In this document: positions 1 to 7,044 of the stretch, piece after piece
Position numbering within the stretch: position 1 is the first letter of the stretch
Layout of the letters: every line of letters starts with the position of its first letter
DNA from: Atopobium fossor DSM 15642
Lineage (GTDB): Bacteria; Actinomycetota; Coriobacteriia; Coriobacteriales; Atopobiaceae
Direction of reading: 5' to 3'
DNA length: 64,000 nucleotides
NCBI RefSeq assembly: GCF_000483125.1
Contig: NZ_KI519553.1
Location: 221,124-285,123 of the forward strand
The notes under the pieces: model-generated
The model's input: only the letters and a program-made list of their open reading frames with translations
What the model was told of the DNA's origin: nothing
Database searches by the model: none
Made by a program: the position numbers and the translations under genes

Positions 1-95
1 TTTCACGCTAATTAGCCTACCTGCTGTTTTATTCAGCGTAACTAGCATATCTAATTTATTCAGCTACATTTAAGGCAACTCGTAAAGCGGGGGTC
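1..95 (+). repeat. Left attachment-site repeat (attL), identical to 35890-35984
   Basis: All 95 bases match 35890-35984 exactly. After base 95 the two copies diverge but stay similar through the tRNA-like 3' end and the following terminator. Identity may continue left of the window. The first 78 bases are not tRNA-like; at the right end the same 78 bases lie between the integrase gene and the core. Confidence 0.85.
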
Positions 96-123
96 GCAGG
101 TTCAAGTCCCGTAGCTGGCTCCA
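79..123 (+). pseudogene. 3' fragment of tRNA-Thr (anticodon CGT), phage-borne copy
   Basis: Reads as anticodon loop CTCGTAA, 3' anticodon stem AGCGG, variable loop, T arm with TTCAAGT loop, acceptor 3' strand AGCTGGC, then T and CCA. The T stem (GCAGG/CCCGT) has one A-C mismatch, unlike the copy at 35968. The 5' half of a tRNA is absent upstream, so this is a fragment and not a gene. It is the phage attP version of the target tRNA end. Confidence 0.7.
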
Positions 124-132
124 TATTTATGC

Positions 133-164
133 AGGTAGATGGCTTATAGTCGTCTACCTTTTCT
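133..164 (+). terminator. Terminator after the tRNA-like fragment
   Basis: AGGTAGA (133-139) pairs with TCTACCT (153-159), followed by TTTTCTTTT. A near-identical hairpin follows the right copy at 36022, so the phage mimics both the tRNA end and its terminator. Confidence 0.6.
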
Positions 165-168
165 TTTA

Positions 169-199
169 GCGCCGTAAGTAGCGCCGTATATGCGCCGTA
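169..199 (+). repeat. Three GCGCCGTA repeats, candidate integrase arm sites (left)
   Basis: GCGCCGTA occurs at 169-176, 181-188 and 192-199, roughly one helical turn apart. The same octamer recurs at 35820-35827, with variant CCGCCGTA at 35832-35839, next to the integrase start. Short direct repeats on both sides of a phage core are typical arm-type sites for tyrosine integrases. Confidence 0.55.
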
Positions 200-298
200 A
201 AACTAACGGGCGCAACCAGTTTTACCAGCGAAAAATCACCAGTTTATATATTTAAGGTTGGTGTAATTATTTATTAAGCTATGTGGTGAAACGGGGCA

Positions 299-326
299 TA
301 AAAAACGCCACCTTTGAAAGATGGCG
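299..326 (-). terminator. Terminator of the leftward lysogeny transcript
   Basis: On the minus strand CGCCA/TGGCG encloses CTTT/AAAG and is followed by TTTTTT. It lies 30 bases past the stop of the gene at 353-745. Confidence 0.7.
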
Positions 327-352
327 CTAACAATAAATATAGCTATGTTTAG

Positions 353-745
353 TTATGATTTTTTATAAGCTACTAACATAGAAGAGCCAACATATGCCAT
401 GCAGCTTATTCCAGCTGCTCCAGACGCTATATACGTTAGACCCATAATTAAGGCAACGGCACTTTCCGCTTTTTCTAATTTATCGCTTTCATCGATAGAG
501 CTATAACGAGATGAGCTAAGAGAATCTGCAAATAGAACATCATGTTGTGCCTTTGCTACGCTATTGCCTGCCATTAACCCCATGATTACACAAACAGCAA
601 CCGCAACTAATGAAAAAATAAATGCCTTCTTTGCCGTTGCGGCATATTCTTCAATTGGTGTTGCACTAGGTTGAGGTGATTGGAGGGGTGGTTCTTGAAC
701 TGTCTCTTTTTGTACCTTGTCCTGGCTAGTGACTTTTTCTTCCAT
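353..745 (-). CDS. Two-TM membrane protein, possible lysogenic conversion gene
   Basis: 130 aa. A hydrophilic Pro/Gln-rich N-terminus (about 1-38) precedes a membrane segment at about 42-62 and a second at about 94-125, joined by a charged loop rich in Ser and Asp. A strong ribosome site (AGAGGAG) lies 8 bases before ATG. It is the last leftward gene, between the repressor and attL, the usual place for genes expressed in the lysogen. It has its own TATAAT-like box inside an inverted repeat at 771-800, so it may be controlled separately from the repressor. No family recognised. Superinfection exclusion or another cell-surface role is inference from location and topology only. Confidence 0.75.
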   Translation of the reverse strand: MEEKVTSQDKVQKETVQEPPLQSPQPSATPIEEYAATAKKAFIFSLVAVAVCVIMGLMAGNSVAKAQHDVLFADSLSSSRYSSIDESDKLEKAESAVALIMGLTYIASGAAGISCMAYVGSSMLVAYKKS

Positions 746-770
746 TTTTTTACTCCTCTTTAATGGTTTG

Positions 771-800
771 ACAACAACCTACATTATATATTCTTGTTGT
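771..800 (-). promoter_or_regulatory. Promoter/operator of the 353-745 gene
   Basis: ACAACAA (771-777) and TTGTTGT (794-800) form an inverted repeat. On the minus strand a TATAAT box lies at 783-788 between the arms, so a bound protein would cover the -10 element. Confidence 0.45.
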
Positions 801-811
801 AGGATAATAAG

Positions 812-1477
812 TTAAAACTTCCAATCGTACGGCATCATGTACCATGCCAGTTTTCCAAGAATAGTGATCTGCTGTGTGCAGCCGATACTGTAATCAAAGA
901 CACGTGGGCGGTAGGTTGCATCTGTTGACTCACAGCTCAGCTCATAGCCATTATTAAGCTTACGTACACGCCGTAGTATTGCTGGTTCATCGTCTACTGC
1001 TACTAAATAAAGATCATTATTTTTCGTCATCGCACGCATAGGCACAATGAGAGCTAGAGCATGGATGGGCAAGAGTAAGTCCAAAGAATCATCTGGCACC
1101 TCGATAAAAAAGCTATCTGGGTAAAGCTTTGCAAGCTCAGGGGCGATGCTATATAGAGTAGACGTATGCGTATCTTCTAATATGCTGTGAGCATACAGAT
1201 TATCTACTAGTGGCACCTGGTAAGCTTGGCGTTTATGCGCAAGCTGGATATACCCATCTACTACAGACGCATTATCTAGAGCGTGCTCATCAAGTAGCGT
1301 ACAAGCTGGAATATCGTATACACAAGCTATTTGCTCAAGCGTATTAATACGTGGATAAGTCCGCTTACTTTCCCAAGCAGATATAGCAGACTGTGAATAG
1401 CCTATGGCTTGCCCAAATTCTTCGTGTGTGAGATTAAGCAATTCACGTAAGCGTTTTACATTATTACCAAAGTGCAT
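812..1477 (-). CDS. CI-like phage repressor, XRE HTH plus S24-like C-terminal domain
   Basis: 221 aa. Residues 5-60 form an XRE helix-turn-helix (HEEFGQAIGYSQSAISAWE). Residues about 85-215 look like the LexA/CI S24 fold: VPDDSLD fits the catalytic Ser motif (Ser131, with Asp in place of the usual Gly), and AILRRVRK fits the strand that normally holds the catalytic Lys, but Arg (169/170) is there instead. It probably keeps the lytic genes off in the lysogen. With Lys missing, RecA-stimulated self-cleavage is doubtful, so induction may need an antirepressor. Two palindromes (1503-1517, 1583-1595) just upstream are candidate operators. Confidence 0.82.
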   Translation of the reverse strand: MHFGNNVKRLRELLNLTHEEFGQAIGYSQSAISAWESKRTYPRINTLEQIACVYDIPACTLLDEHALDNASVVDGYIQLAHKRQAYQVPLVDNLYAHSILEDTHTSTLYSIAPELAKLYPDSFFIEVPDDSLDLLLPIHALALIVPMRAMTKNNDLYLVAVDDEPAILRRVRKLNNGYELSCESTDATYRPRVFDYSIGCTQQITILGKLAWYMMPYDWKF

Positions 1478-1502
1478 ATCTTCACGTCCTCAATATCACT
1501 AT

Positions 1503-1595
1503 ATTACTGGCAGTAATAATTTGCCTTTGCGCTTATACATCTACCAGCCTTTATGTAGCTGGGCAATAAATATAAGAACGTTGTAATAATATTAC
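1503..1595. promoter_or_regulatory. Two palindromic operator candidates upstream of the CI-like gene
   Basis: ATTACTGGCAGTAAT at 1503-1517 is a perfect 7-bp inverted repeat around one base. GTAATAATATTAC at 1583-1595 is a second perfect palindrome sharing the GTAAT half-site. Both lie in the 223-bp gap upstream of the repressor start. Confidence 0.5.
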
Positions 1596-1672
1596 TAAAA
1601 ATAATACTTTACCTGCGTATCTATCTTGCCCATACTACCCCATCAATAAGTGTCCGAGCGATTTTGTAGTAT

Positions 1673-1686
1673 AGAACATGTGTTCT
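1673..1686. promoter_or_regulatory. Perfect 14-bp palindrome AGAACATGTGTTCT
   Basis: Lies between the two leftward repressor genes. TATAACG follows at 1688-1694, the same heptamer found upstream of the Cro-like gene (2011-2017, and inverted at 2041-2047). Confidence 0.4.
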
Positions 1687-1700
1687 GTATAACGTTTGCG

Positions 1701-1931
1701 CTATGTTTTCTGTGCAAAAGAGTTTGTCAAGCCCAGGAGGTAATCAGAGGTGCACCCAAGAATTTCACACAGCCTACGTATCAGGTCGGCGTCGGGCGTT
1801 CTGCGACCATTCTCCCAATTAGATATGGTTTGTTTACTCACGCCAATCATTTCTGCAAGCTCACTTTGCCCCAAACGGTTAAATCCACGGGCACTGGCAA
1901 TACGTGCGCCTAATTGCTCTTTAAAGTCCAT
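1701..1931 (-). CDS. Small XRE-family repressor
   Basis: 76 aa, almost all one XRE helix-turn-helix: GQSELAEMIGVSKQTISNWENG at about 21-42, with the usual final helix ending SDYLLGL. ATG has a strong ribosome site (AAAGGAG) on the minus strand. It is divergent from the Cro-like gene at 2072, with a 140-bp operator region between them. Having two XRE repressors (this and 812-1477) plus a Cro-like protein is unusual; this small one may be the main switch against the rightward early promoter, with the larger protein controlling it. Confidence 0.85.
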   Translation of the reverse strand: MDFKEQLGARIASARGFNRLGQSELAEMIGVSKQTISNWENGRRTPDADLIRRLCEILGCTSDYLLGLTNSFAQKT

Positions 1932-2001
1932 TTTTTCTCCTTTCTGTTCTATTTAGTATAACAGTAGGAATACAAAAAATAAAAATATTTATACTTTTCT
2001 G

Positions 2002-2047
2002 TTGACAGAATATAACGAAAAGAATACTCTGTAAACAGTTCGTTATA
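2002..2047 (+). promoter_or_regulatory. Early rightward promoter with inverted operators
   Basis: TTGACA (2002-2007), 17-bp spacer, TACTCT (2025-2030). TATAACG at 2011-2017 lies in the spacer, and its reverse CGTTATA is at 2041-2047 near the expected start of transcription. A dimer-of-dimers at these sites would shut the promoter. It drives the gene at 2072 and probably the whole early block. Confidence 0.65.
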
Positions 2048-2071
2048 CAAAAGGGGGGGTGACAAACATTA

Positions 2072-2272
2072 ATGGAGCGCACAAACAATTATAGGAAGTT
2101 CCGTAAACAAGCGGAGCTGCGCCCAGAAGTAGCAGCGTCCGAAATTGGGGTTTCTCTTCAAACTTTATATAAGTGGGAGAACGGAGAGACTGCTCCTTCC
2201 GCTGAAAAATTGCGAAAAATGGCAGTTATTTACAACTGCTCATCTGACGAACTGATTTGTCTTAGCAATTAA
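2072..2272 (+). CDS. Cro-like XRE-family regulator
   Basis: 66 aa; helix-turn-helix at about 18-42 (VAASEIGVSLQTLYKWENG) and a C-terminal helix ending SSDELICL. First gene to the right of the divergent control region, which is the classical cro position. Predicted to repress the leftward repressor promoter early in lytic growth. A G-rich stretch (GGGGGGGTG) about 14 bases before ATG is the probable ribosome site. Confidence 0.85.
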   Translation: MERTNNYRKFRKQAELRPEVAASEIGVSLQTLYKWENGETAPSAEKLRKMAVIYNCSSDELICLSN

Positions 2273-2407
2273 GCACCATTGTACCTTAACAACCGAATAG
2301 CACGAGATAAGCAATTGCCGATGCGTCTTTTGCTTATGTCGAGTTACTAACGCACTGGACTAAGAACTGCCAAAGTTTTATCCGCGCACAAATCAAGAGG
2401 AGGTGCG

Positions 2408-2602
2408 ATGGAACACAAAACCTATCCACAACTACTTACTGTGGCACAGGCGGCGCACGTACTAAATGGCGCGCCATATTCAACAATCACAGAAGCATGT
2501 AGGACTGGAAGGATTTTTGCAGTAAAGATTGGCAAGCAATGGCGCATTAATACGCGCAGGCTTGCTAAACAGTACGGGTTAACACTTGAAATCGAAGAAT
2601 AA
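2408..2602 (+). CDS. Excisionase-family (MerR-like winged helix) DNA-binding protein
   Basis: 64 aa with the Xis/MerR-type pattern: LLTVAQAAHVLNGAPYSTIT, then TGRIFAVKIGKQWRINTRRL. Strong ribosome site AGGAGG seven bases before ATG. Probably bends DNA, either as the recombination directionality factor for the distant integrase or as an early regulator. Its position in the early operon and not beside int is common in actinobacterial phages. The 135-bp gap before it contains an 8-bp inverted repeat (ATAAGCAA/TTGCTTAT) that may be its site. Confidence 0.75.
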   Translation: MEHKTYPQLLTVAQAAHVLNGAPYSTITEACRTGRIFAVKIGKQWRINTRRLAKQYGLTLEIEE

Positions 2603-2665
2603 AGCCACCTACCGAGTTTCAAAGGCTAAGGCTAGGTGGCTATCCCACCGAAAGGGGATGTAGAT

Positions 2666-2782
2666 ATGGTACATGATTTGCTAGAGGTTTTCAGTTATTA
2701 CACATGGAGAGATTGGCTGGGGGCAGCTGGCATTATCGCCGCTCTACTTTTGCTTGAGTGGGGGTTGGCTGTTTTATGCTAG
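2666..2782 (+). CDS. 38-aa single-TM peptide
   Basis: Starts at ATG after AAAGGGG with 9-base spacing. Begins MVHDLLEVFSYYTW, followed by a hydrophobic segment of about 18 residues to the end (GAAGIIAALLLLEWGLAVLC). The stop overlaps the next start in ATGCTAG, which argues for real, coupled translation. Function unknown. Confidence 0.6.
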   Translation: MVHDLLEVFSYYTWRDWLGAAGIIAALLLLEWGLAVLC

Positions 2783-3042
2783 ATAACTTCACGGCTGTTT
2801 TGTTCGGCAACTACAGCGTGAGTAAACACGTTGAGAAGCAATCGCCAAAAAATCCAAAGCCTTTTGGAAACATTCTTGTAACAAAGGGTGATTGGAAGCT
2901 TGAAAAGTCCAGCTTTATGAATAGCTACTTTATGCGCCACCCTAAACACGGTGGGTTCATTTTATCTGCACATACAGATACAGAAGCTATCGAAGAGTTC
3001 AATAGCAGAACTACAAACACAGATGAAACGGAGGAAAAGTAA
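2776..3042 (+). CDS. Hypothetical early phage protein
   Basis: 88 aa from the ATG that overlaps the previous stop; a longer reading from 2758 lacks this coupling. Basic middle section and an acidic C-terminus (TDETEEK). Last base is shared with the next start (TAATG). No family recognised. It belongs to the tightly packed early operon. Confidence 0.7.
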   Translation: MLDNFTAVLFGNYSVSKHVEKQSPKNPKPFGNILVTKGDWKLEKSSFMNSYFMRHPKHGGFILSAHTDTEAIEEFNSRTTNTDETEEK

Positions 3043-3239
3043 TGAAAGAAACAGATCCAGCAGCAGGCGTATTTGTATTGGTCGAGAAAGAGAAAACTGA
3101 GCCTTTTGCAGCGGTTTTGTTTGAGCAAGAAGCTAAAACACTTGCACGACTGATGAAGTGTGATTACTACATTGTTCCCCGCTTCGTCACAGTTTTAGGT
3201 TCTCCAGTTGTAAAGAGGGTGAAAGTTAATGTCAAATAA
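3042..3239 (+). CDS. Hypothetical early phage protein
   Basis: 65 aa, coupled by TAATG to the gene before and overlapping the next by 11 bases. The pattern FAAVLFEQEAKTLARLMKCDYYIVPRF suggests one alpha/beta unit. No known domain seen. Confidence 0.68.
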   Translation: MKETDPAAGVFVLVEKEKTEPFAAVLFEQEAKTLARLMKCDYYIVPRFVTVLGSPVVKRVKVNVK

Positions 3240-3729
3240 GCTAACGCCATTTGAGCGCCTATACATCGAGCAAGCAGTTTACAAGGCTATTGCGTCTGAT
3301 GTATCTACAAAAGGTGCTGGGCTACGCGCACAGCTAGACGCAGCCTTAATTGACGGCTATCTCAGCACAGGAGTTAAGTCACGCGATGCTCTTATCCAGG
3401 GGCAAAAAGTCGGGGCTTACTCAGTTAAAGTATCCAAAGACACACGTAAGACAGTGCTTAGTATCCAGGACCGCAAGGCATGGCTGGATTGGGCACTTGA
3501 GAATGGGTACGCCCACGAAGAGAAGCACATCGTAGTGGACGATGAACAAGAAGTTTTAGCCGAGCTACTAAACAATGGCGAACTTCCTGATGGATGCGAA
3601 GTTCAAGAAGTAGGAACACCACCACGTCCAACCGGCACAACACTTACAGTAGACCCTGCCAAAGTTAACGCAATCATGGGCGAGCTAGGCATGGGTAATG
3701 TATTCCCGCTGCTTGATGGTGAAAAATAA
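3229..3729 (+). CDS. Hypothetical protein of the recombination gene block
   Basis: 166 aa, soluble. N-terminus LTPFERLYIEQAVYKAIASDV is helical. Its last base is the first of the ATPase gene ATG at 3729, so the two are translationally coupled. In other phages the gene before a Sak4-like ATPase often encodes a nuclease or recombination accessory protein, but no catalytic motif is visible here. Confidence 0.68.
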   Translation: MSNKLTPFERLYIEQAVYKAIASDVSTKGAGLRAQLDAALIDGYLSTGVKSRDALIQGQKVGAYSVKVSKDTRKTVLSIQDRKAWLDWALENGYAHEEKHIVVDDEQEVLAELLNNGELPDGCEVQEVGTPPRPTGTTLTVDPAKVNAIMGELGMGNVFPLLDGEK

Positions 3730-4352
3730 TGGGCGTTTGTGTAATGGTGCTAGGCGCATCCGGCTCAGGAAAGTCTACCAGTCTCCGCAACTTCAAAGAC
3801 GGCGAGCTTGCTATCTTCAACGTGGCATCCAAACCACTACCATTTCGGGGGCATTTGCCCAAAATGGACGGAGCAACGTATAAGTCAATTATTCCCGCGT
3901 TACAGAAAAACGCATATAACGCTTATGTTATTGATGATGCCACATATTTAATGGCGTTTGATAACTTTGCACGAGCTAAAGACAATGGATACTCAAAATT
4001 TGTTGATATGGCGTTGTCTTTTGAGAAGTTGCTTGTAGCCGCGGCGCAAACCAGCAAAGACACAGTGGTGTATTTCTTAATGCACCCAGAAACAGACGCT
4101 TTTGGTAAAGAAAAGGTTCGCAGTATTGGAAAGATGCTGGACGAAAAGCTCTGTATTGAGGGATTGTTCCCAATTGTTATCAATACTCGCGTTGATGATG
4201 GTAAGCATATTTTTGTCACAGCTAATGATGGGACCAATTTAGCCAAAGCGCCAATAGATATGCTGCCAGATAACATGGACAACGACTTAAAGCAAGTAGA
4301 TAACGCAATACGTGAGTACTGGGAGCTAAAGCCACTAAAAGTGGTGAAATAG
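3729..4352 (+). CDS. Sak4-like AAA/RecA-fold phage ATPase
   Basis: 207 aa. Walker A GASGSGKST at about 9-17; Walker B-like YVIDDATYL at about 66-74. Short RecA-core proteins of this type (AAA_24/Sak4) act in phage homologous recombination, loading on ssDNA with a partner binding protein. The partners follow: a DUF669-like protein (4565) and an ERCC4 nuclease (5095). Confidence 0.8.
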   Translation: MGVCVMVLGASGSGKSTSLRNFKDGELAIFNVASKPLPFRGHLPKMDGATYKSIIPALQKNAYNAYVIDDATYLMAFDNFARAKDNGYSKFVDMALSFEKLLVAAAQTSKDTVVYFLMHPETDAFGKEKVRSIGKMLDEKLCIEGLFPIVINTRVDDGKHIFVTANDGTNLAKAPIDMLPDNMDNDLKQVDNAIREYWELKPLKVVK

Positions 4353-4355
4353 CCT

Positions 4356-4562
4356 ATGTTTTCTCAGGCAATCTATGACCAGCTTTTAGCATCCTGTGAA
4401 ATGTATTTTGCATTTCTAGTTGAGCAAGGATGCGATGAAGATTTAGCAGCAGATAGGACATTTGATGCTTTGGATTCTGCTGTTGAGCAAAAACACCATG
4501 TATTTGACCAGCGAGACCGAGCATTTGAAGAATCATTAGCACAAACTATAGAAAGAGGTTAA
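4356..4562 (+). CDS. Hypothetical small protein
   Basis: 68 aa, acidic and helical, no Gly-rich or cysteine motif. The C-terminal phrase KQHHVFDQRD-like (EQKHHVFDQRDRAFEESL) resembles the central phrase of the late regulator at 12657 (DKQLHVFDEREKECD), so the two may share a helical element. Function unknown. Confidence 0.6.
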   Translation: MFSQAIYDQLLASCEMYFAFLVEQGCDEDLAADRTFDALDSAVEQKHHVFDQRDRAFEESLAQTIERG

Positions 4563-4564
4563 TT

Positions 4565-5095
4565 ATGCGTAAGAATATTCCGTGGAAAGAGATCACAGAG
4601 AGTTCAGACGACTTCACCCGTCTACCAGCAGGTCCGTATGTAGCTAAGATTATTGATGTGAAAGACAACGAGAGCAAAGAGTACCTTGAAATTGTTTTTG
4701 ACATTGCAGAGGGTGGGTATGCAGGGTTTTACTCTGATGATTGGGGCAAGACTCACCCTTACGCCCATCACTTTTTTATGAGCTACAAGGACAGCGCGTT
4801 TGGTATGTTAAAAGGACGCTTGAACGCTATCAACGACTCAAATCCAGGGTTTGATGGTTTTGCAGCATTTGATGCAGGGCGAGAAGACATGTTTGTCAAT
4901 CGCTTAGTCGGCCTTAACCTCCAAGAGGAGGAGTATGAGTACGAAGGAAAGGTGCGCACTCGTCTTAACGTCTGCCAAGTAGTAGCAGCCGATAAGGTGC
5001 GCAATGGCGAGATTAAGGCACGTGAGCCAAAGAAGCTCGAACGTGATGCGCCTGTTTCTACATACGATGACTTATCTGATATTCCATTTCGCTAA
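4565..5095 (+). CDS. DUF669-like phage protein, probable ssDNA-binding partner
   Basis: 176 aa. The N-terminal pattern TRLPAGPYVAKIIDVKDNE followed by YLEIVFDIAEG is the usual beta-rich start of DUF669/SSB-type phage proteins. The C-terminus is acidic (DAPVSTYDDLSDIPF), as in many ssDNA-binding proteins whose tail recruits partners. Strong ribosome site (GAAAGAGG). It sits between the Sak4-like ATPase and the ERCC4 nuclease, completing a three-part recombination set. Confidence 0.72.
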   Translation: MRKNIPWKEITESSDDFTRLPAGPYVAKIIDVKDNESKEYLEIVFDIAEGGYAGFYSDDWGKTHPYAHHFFMSYKDSAFGMLKGRLNAINDSNPGFDGFAAFDAGREDMFVNRLVGLNLQEEEYEYEGKVRTRLNVCQVVAADKVRNGEIKAREPKKLERDAPVSTYDDLSDIPFR

Positions 5096-5628
5096 TGGAA
5101 GCGCCCGTAATCTACGTAGACACTAGGCAACAAGCAAATAAGCACAGCAATATAGATAATTGGTTTACCGCCCATAAAGTCCAGTTTGAATACAAAAAGC
5201 TGGACTTTGGCGATTATATGACCAGCCAATCTAATATCAGCGTAGACACCAAACAAAATTTAGCGGAGGTTGCGTCTAATTTTGGGCGTGACCACGCTAG
5301 GTTTGCACGTGAAATTAAGCGTGCAAATGAAGCTGGATACAAACTAATTGTTTTAATTGAAGTTGGACATCCATACCATTGTGTGGACGATGTCGCACAA
5401 TGGACAAGTAATGTTTGCCAAAAATGCGATAAAAGACGCTTTGGACATTGTGACCCAAAAGTATCTATGCGTTGTGCTGCACGCAAACAAAAACCAATGC
5501 AGGGCAGCACATTAGCACGCATTATGCGCACCATTGAATATAAATATGGATGCGAGTTTATGTTTTGCAATAAACGCTCAACAGGGCGCGTTATTTGCGA
5601 GTTGCTAGGCGTCAATTACGAAAAGTAA
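5095..5628 (+). CDS. ERCC4-type nuclease with a cysteine-rich insert
   Basis: 177 aa. DTRQQANKH near the N-terminus, LDFGDYM at about 37-43 and VDTKQNLAEV with a later FGRDHARFAREIKRA match the order of ERCC4/XPF nuclease motifs (the ERK signature appears here as DTK). A central insert holds CQKC, GHC and MRC, possibly a zinc site. Probably processes DNA ends or junctions for the adjacent recombination proteins. Start overlaps the previous stop by one base. Confidence 0.75.
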   Translation: MEAPVIYVDTRQQANKHSNIDNWFTAHKVQFEYKKLDFGDYMTSQSNISVDTKQNLAEVASNFGRDHARFAREIKRANEAGYKLIVLIEVGHPYHCVDDVAQWTSNVCQKCDKRRFGHCDPKVSMRCAARKQKPMQGSTLARIMRTIEYKYGCEFMFCNKRSTGRVICELLGVNYEK

Positions 5629-5673
5629 TATACATTTTTGCATATATTTTATGCATTTTGAAAGGCAGGGAAT

Positions 5674-6057
5674 ATGCCCAACCATACATCCATTCCTCAT
5701 TATGTTACAAACTCTGAGGACTATGCAATTTATCGTATTGCTGAACTTCAAGACGAAGTTGCTCTATTAAAAGAAGAGAATGAGCACTTGCATGATATGC
5801 TTCCACCAGCGCATCCAGCCTCTGCGAGGCGTTTCAAAGAAGAGCTATGCAAACTAGGTAAGCAAGAGTATATAAATAACAATTTTTACTCTTGGATTCT
5901 GGAAGATGCGGAATGTGCTCGAAAAGATGGGTTCGAGTCTTGGGCAGAAAACGCGTGTAAGAACATCCCGTCTTACATTAGCTTTGACGTTATGCTAAGC
6001 ATGCTGTCTGATGTATTGCACCCAATGTGGGAAGAGCTGGTCTCAGATGATGAATAG
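5674..6057 (+). CDS. Hypothetical phage protein with short coiled coil
   Basis: 127 aa. A coiled-coil-like stretch (IAELQDEVALLKEENEHL) lies at about 22-39, followed by a mixed alpha domain with conserved-looking Trp residues. Ribosome site AAGGCAGGG. No domain recognised. Confidence 0.68.
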   Translation: MPNHTSIPHYVTNSEDYAIYRIAELQDEVALLKEENEHLHDMLPPAHPASARRFKEELCKLGKQEYINNNFYSWILEDAECARKDGFESWAENACKNIPSYISFDVMLSMLSDVLHPMWEELVSDDE

Positions 6058-6277
6058 CTTGTCTGAGCACTACGCAGCGGAGAATCCCTACATCAATAGT
6101 GAGAATTACCACGGTAAATGCGAAAAATGCAAGCATTACGCCAAGGCTTACGAAATGAAAGGCTTAGAAAGCTTTGGCGTGTGCTTGCTCTATGCAGATG
6201 TAGATCAATGCGGCTATCACATCAATATTGATGCAGTTCGCGGTTCTGACACTTGTGTAGAAGGTGAATACAAGTGA
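6047..6277 (+). CDS. Small cysteine-rich protein
   Basis: 76 aa from ATG 6047 (overlapping the previous stop; ATG 6050 is also possible). Contains GKCEKCKHY and later single Cys residues (VCLL, QCGYH, DTCVE), a likely zinc knuckle. The longer reading from 6011 overlaps the upstream gene too far to be likely. Ends inside GTGA, the start of the next gene. Confidence 0.62.
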   Translation: MMNSLSEHYAAENPYINSENYHGKCEKCKHYAKAYEMKGLESFGVCLLYADVDQCGYHINIDAVRGSDTCVEGEYK

Positions 6278-6579
6278 CTAGGGTACACAATGAATGGACC
6301 ACCAAAGAGCTTGATGTGCTTAGACAAGGCTATGCACAAGGGCACAGCTATAAAAGCGATTACTGGAAACAAGCATTACCACGTCACACGCCTAATTCAA
6401 TTTCACGCAAAGCTTATTTATGTGGGTTGACTACAGGCAAGCGTAAAAAATGGAACGCTGCCGAAAACGCATTTATCCATAACAACTTGCGCACATTGGC
6501 TCATGAACTACGTGTTAGTAAAAGCCAGCTTTTAGGGCATATTGCGTCAATGTATCAAAAGGAGAGCAAAAGAAAATGA
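6274..6579 (+). CDS. Myb/SANT-like phage DNA-binding protein, paralog 1
   Basis: 101 aa, start GTG in GTGA overlap. Layout: WTTKELDVLRQGYAQG, then LPRHTPNSISRKAYLCGL (a SANT/Myb-type trihelix), then a second unit W-x-x-x-E with LAHELRVSKSQLLGHI. Three more genes share this two-part layout (6733, 11993, 12336). Likely a sequence-specific DNA-binding regulator; target unknown. Confidence 0.72.
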   Translation: MTRVHNEWTTKELDVLRQGYAQGHSYKSDYWKQALPRHTPNSISRKAYLCGLTTGKRKKWNAAENAFIHNNLRTLAHELRVSKSQLLGHIASMYQKESKRK

Positions 6580-6743
6580 TTTTAATTATCCTCGGTTTTA
6601 TAGCTCTTGGTGCCTATCTTTTTGTAATGGGAGCAGTGCCAATCATTTGCAGTGCTTTATTAATTGGAACTTTTTATTTTATCTTCCAGCTATGCAAAAG
6701 CACACCAGATGAGCAAAAAGAGAAGTCAAGCAATGAGAAGTAG
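6576..6743 (+). CDS. 55-aa membrane protein
   Basis: Begins at ATGA overlapping the previous stop. Two hydrophobic stretches (about 1-18 and 20-40) and a short charged tail (STPDEQKEKSSNEK). Overlaps the next gene by 11 bases. Function unknown. Confidence 0.6.
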   Translation: MILIILGFIALGAYLFVMGAVPIICSALLIGTFYFIFQLCKSTPDEQKEKSSNEK

Positions 6744-7044
6744 CCTAGGGACCCGCTGGACAGCAGCAGAAGACACCATCCTTAGAGCAGGGTACGCTCA
6801 AGGGCATGGTTGCTATTGGTCAGGATGGTATGAGCTATTGCCAGGCAGAAGTGTTTACGCGATTAATAACCATGCCCAGAAGCTAGGTGTTGGTCTACGA
6901 AGGAACCACAAGTGGACGCCTAAAGATGACCAAGATATTTTATCGGCTATTGATTTTTTGGCAGAAAAACTCCAAGCAAGCCGACAAACAGTTATGCGTA
7001 GAGTCGTAACTTTGTATCAGAGGGAGAGGGGTAAAGATGGATGA
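6733..7044 (+). CDS. Myb/SANT-like phage DNA-binding protein, paralog 2
   Basis: 103 aa using ATG 6733, which places the first Trp at residue 9 as in its paralogs; ATG 6709 is the alternative. Motifs RWTAAEDTILRAGYAQGHG and LPGRSVYAINNHAQKLGVG, then KWTPKDDQDILSAIDFLAEKLQ and QTVMRRVVTLYQRE. Closest in layout to 12336 (shared VMRR and LYQR/LYRA endings). Confidence 0.72.
   Translation: MRSSLGTRWTAAEDTILRAGYAQGHGCYWSGWYELLPGRSVYAINNHAQKLGVGLRRNHKWTPKDDQDILSAIDFLAEKLQASRQTVMRRVVTLYQRERGKDG

Noticed and set aside
79-123. Intact tRNA-Thr gene at the left end
   Set aside because: Only anticodon loop to CCA is present; the upstream bases cannot form the 5' acceptor, D arm or anticodon stem.
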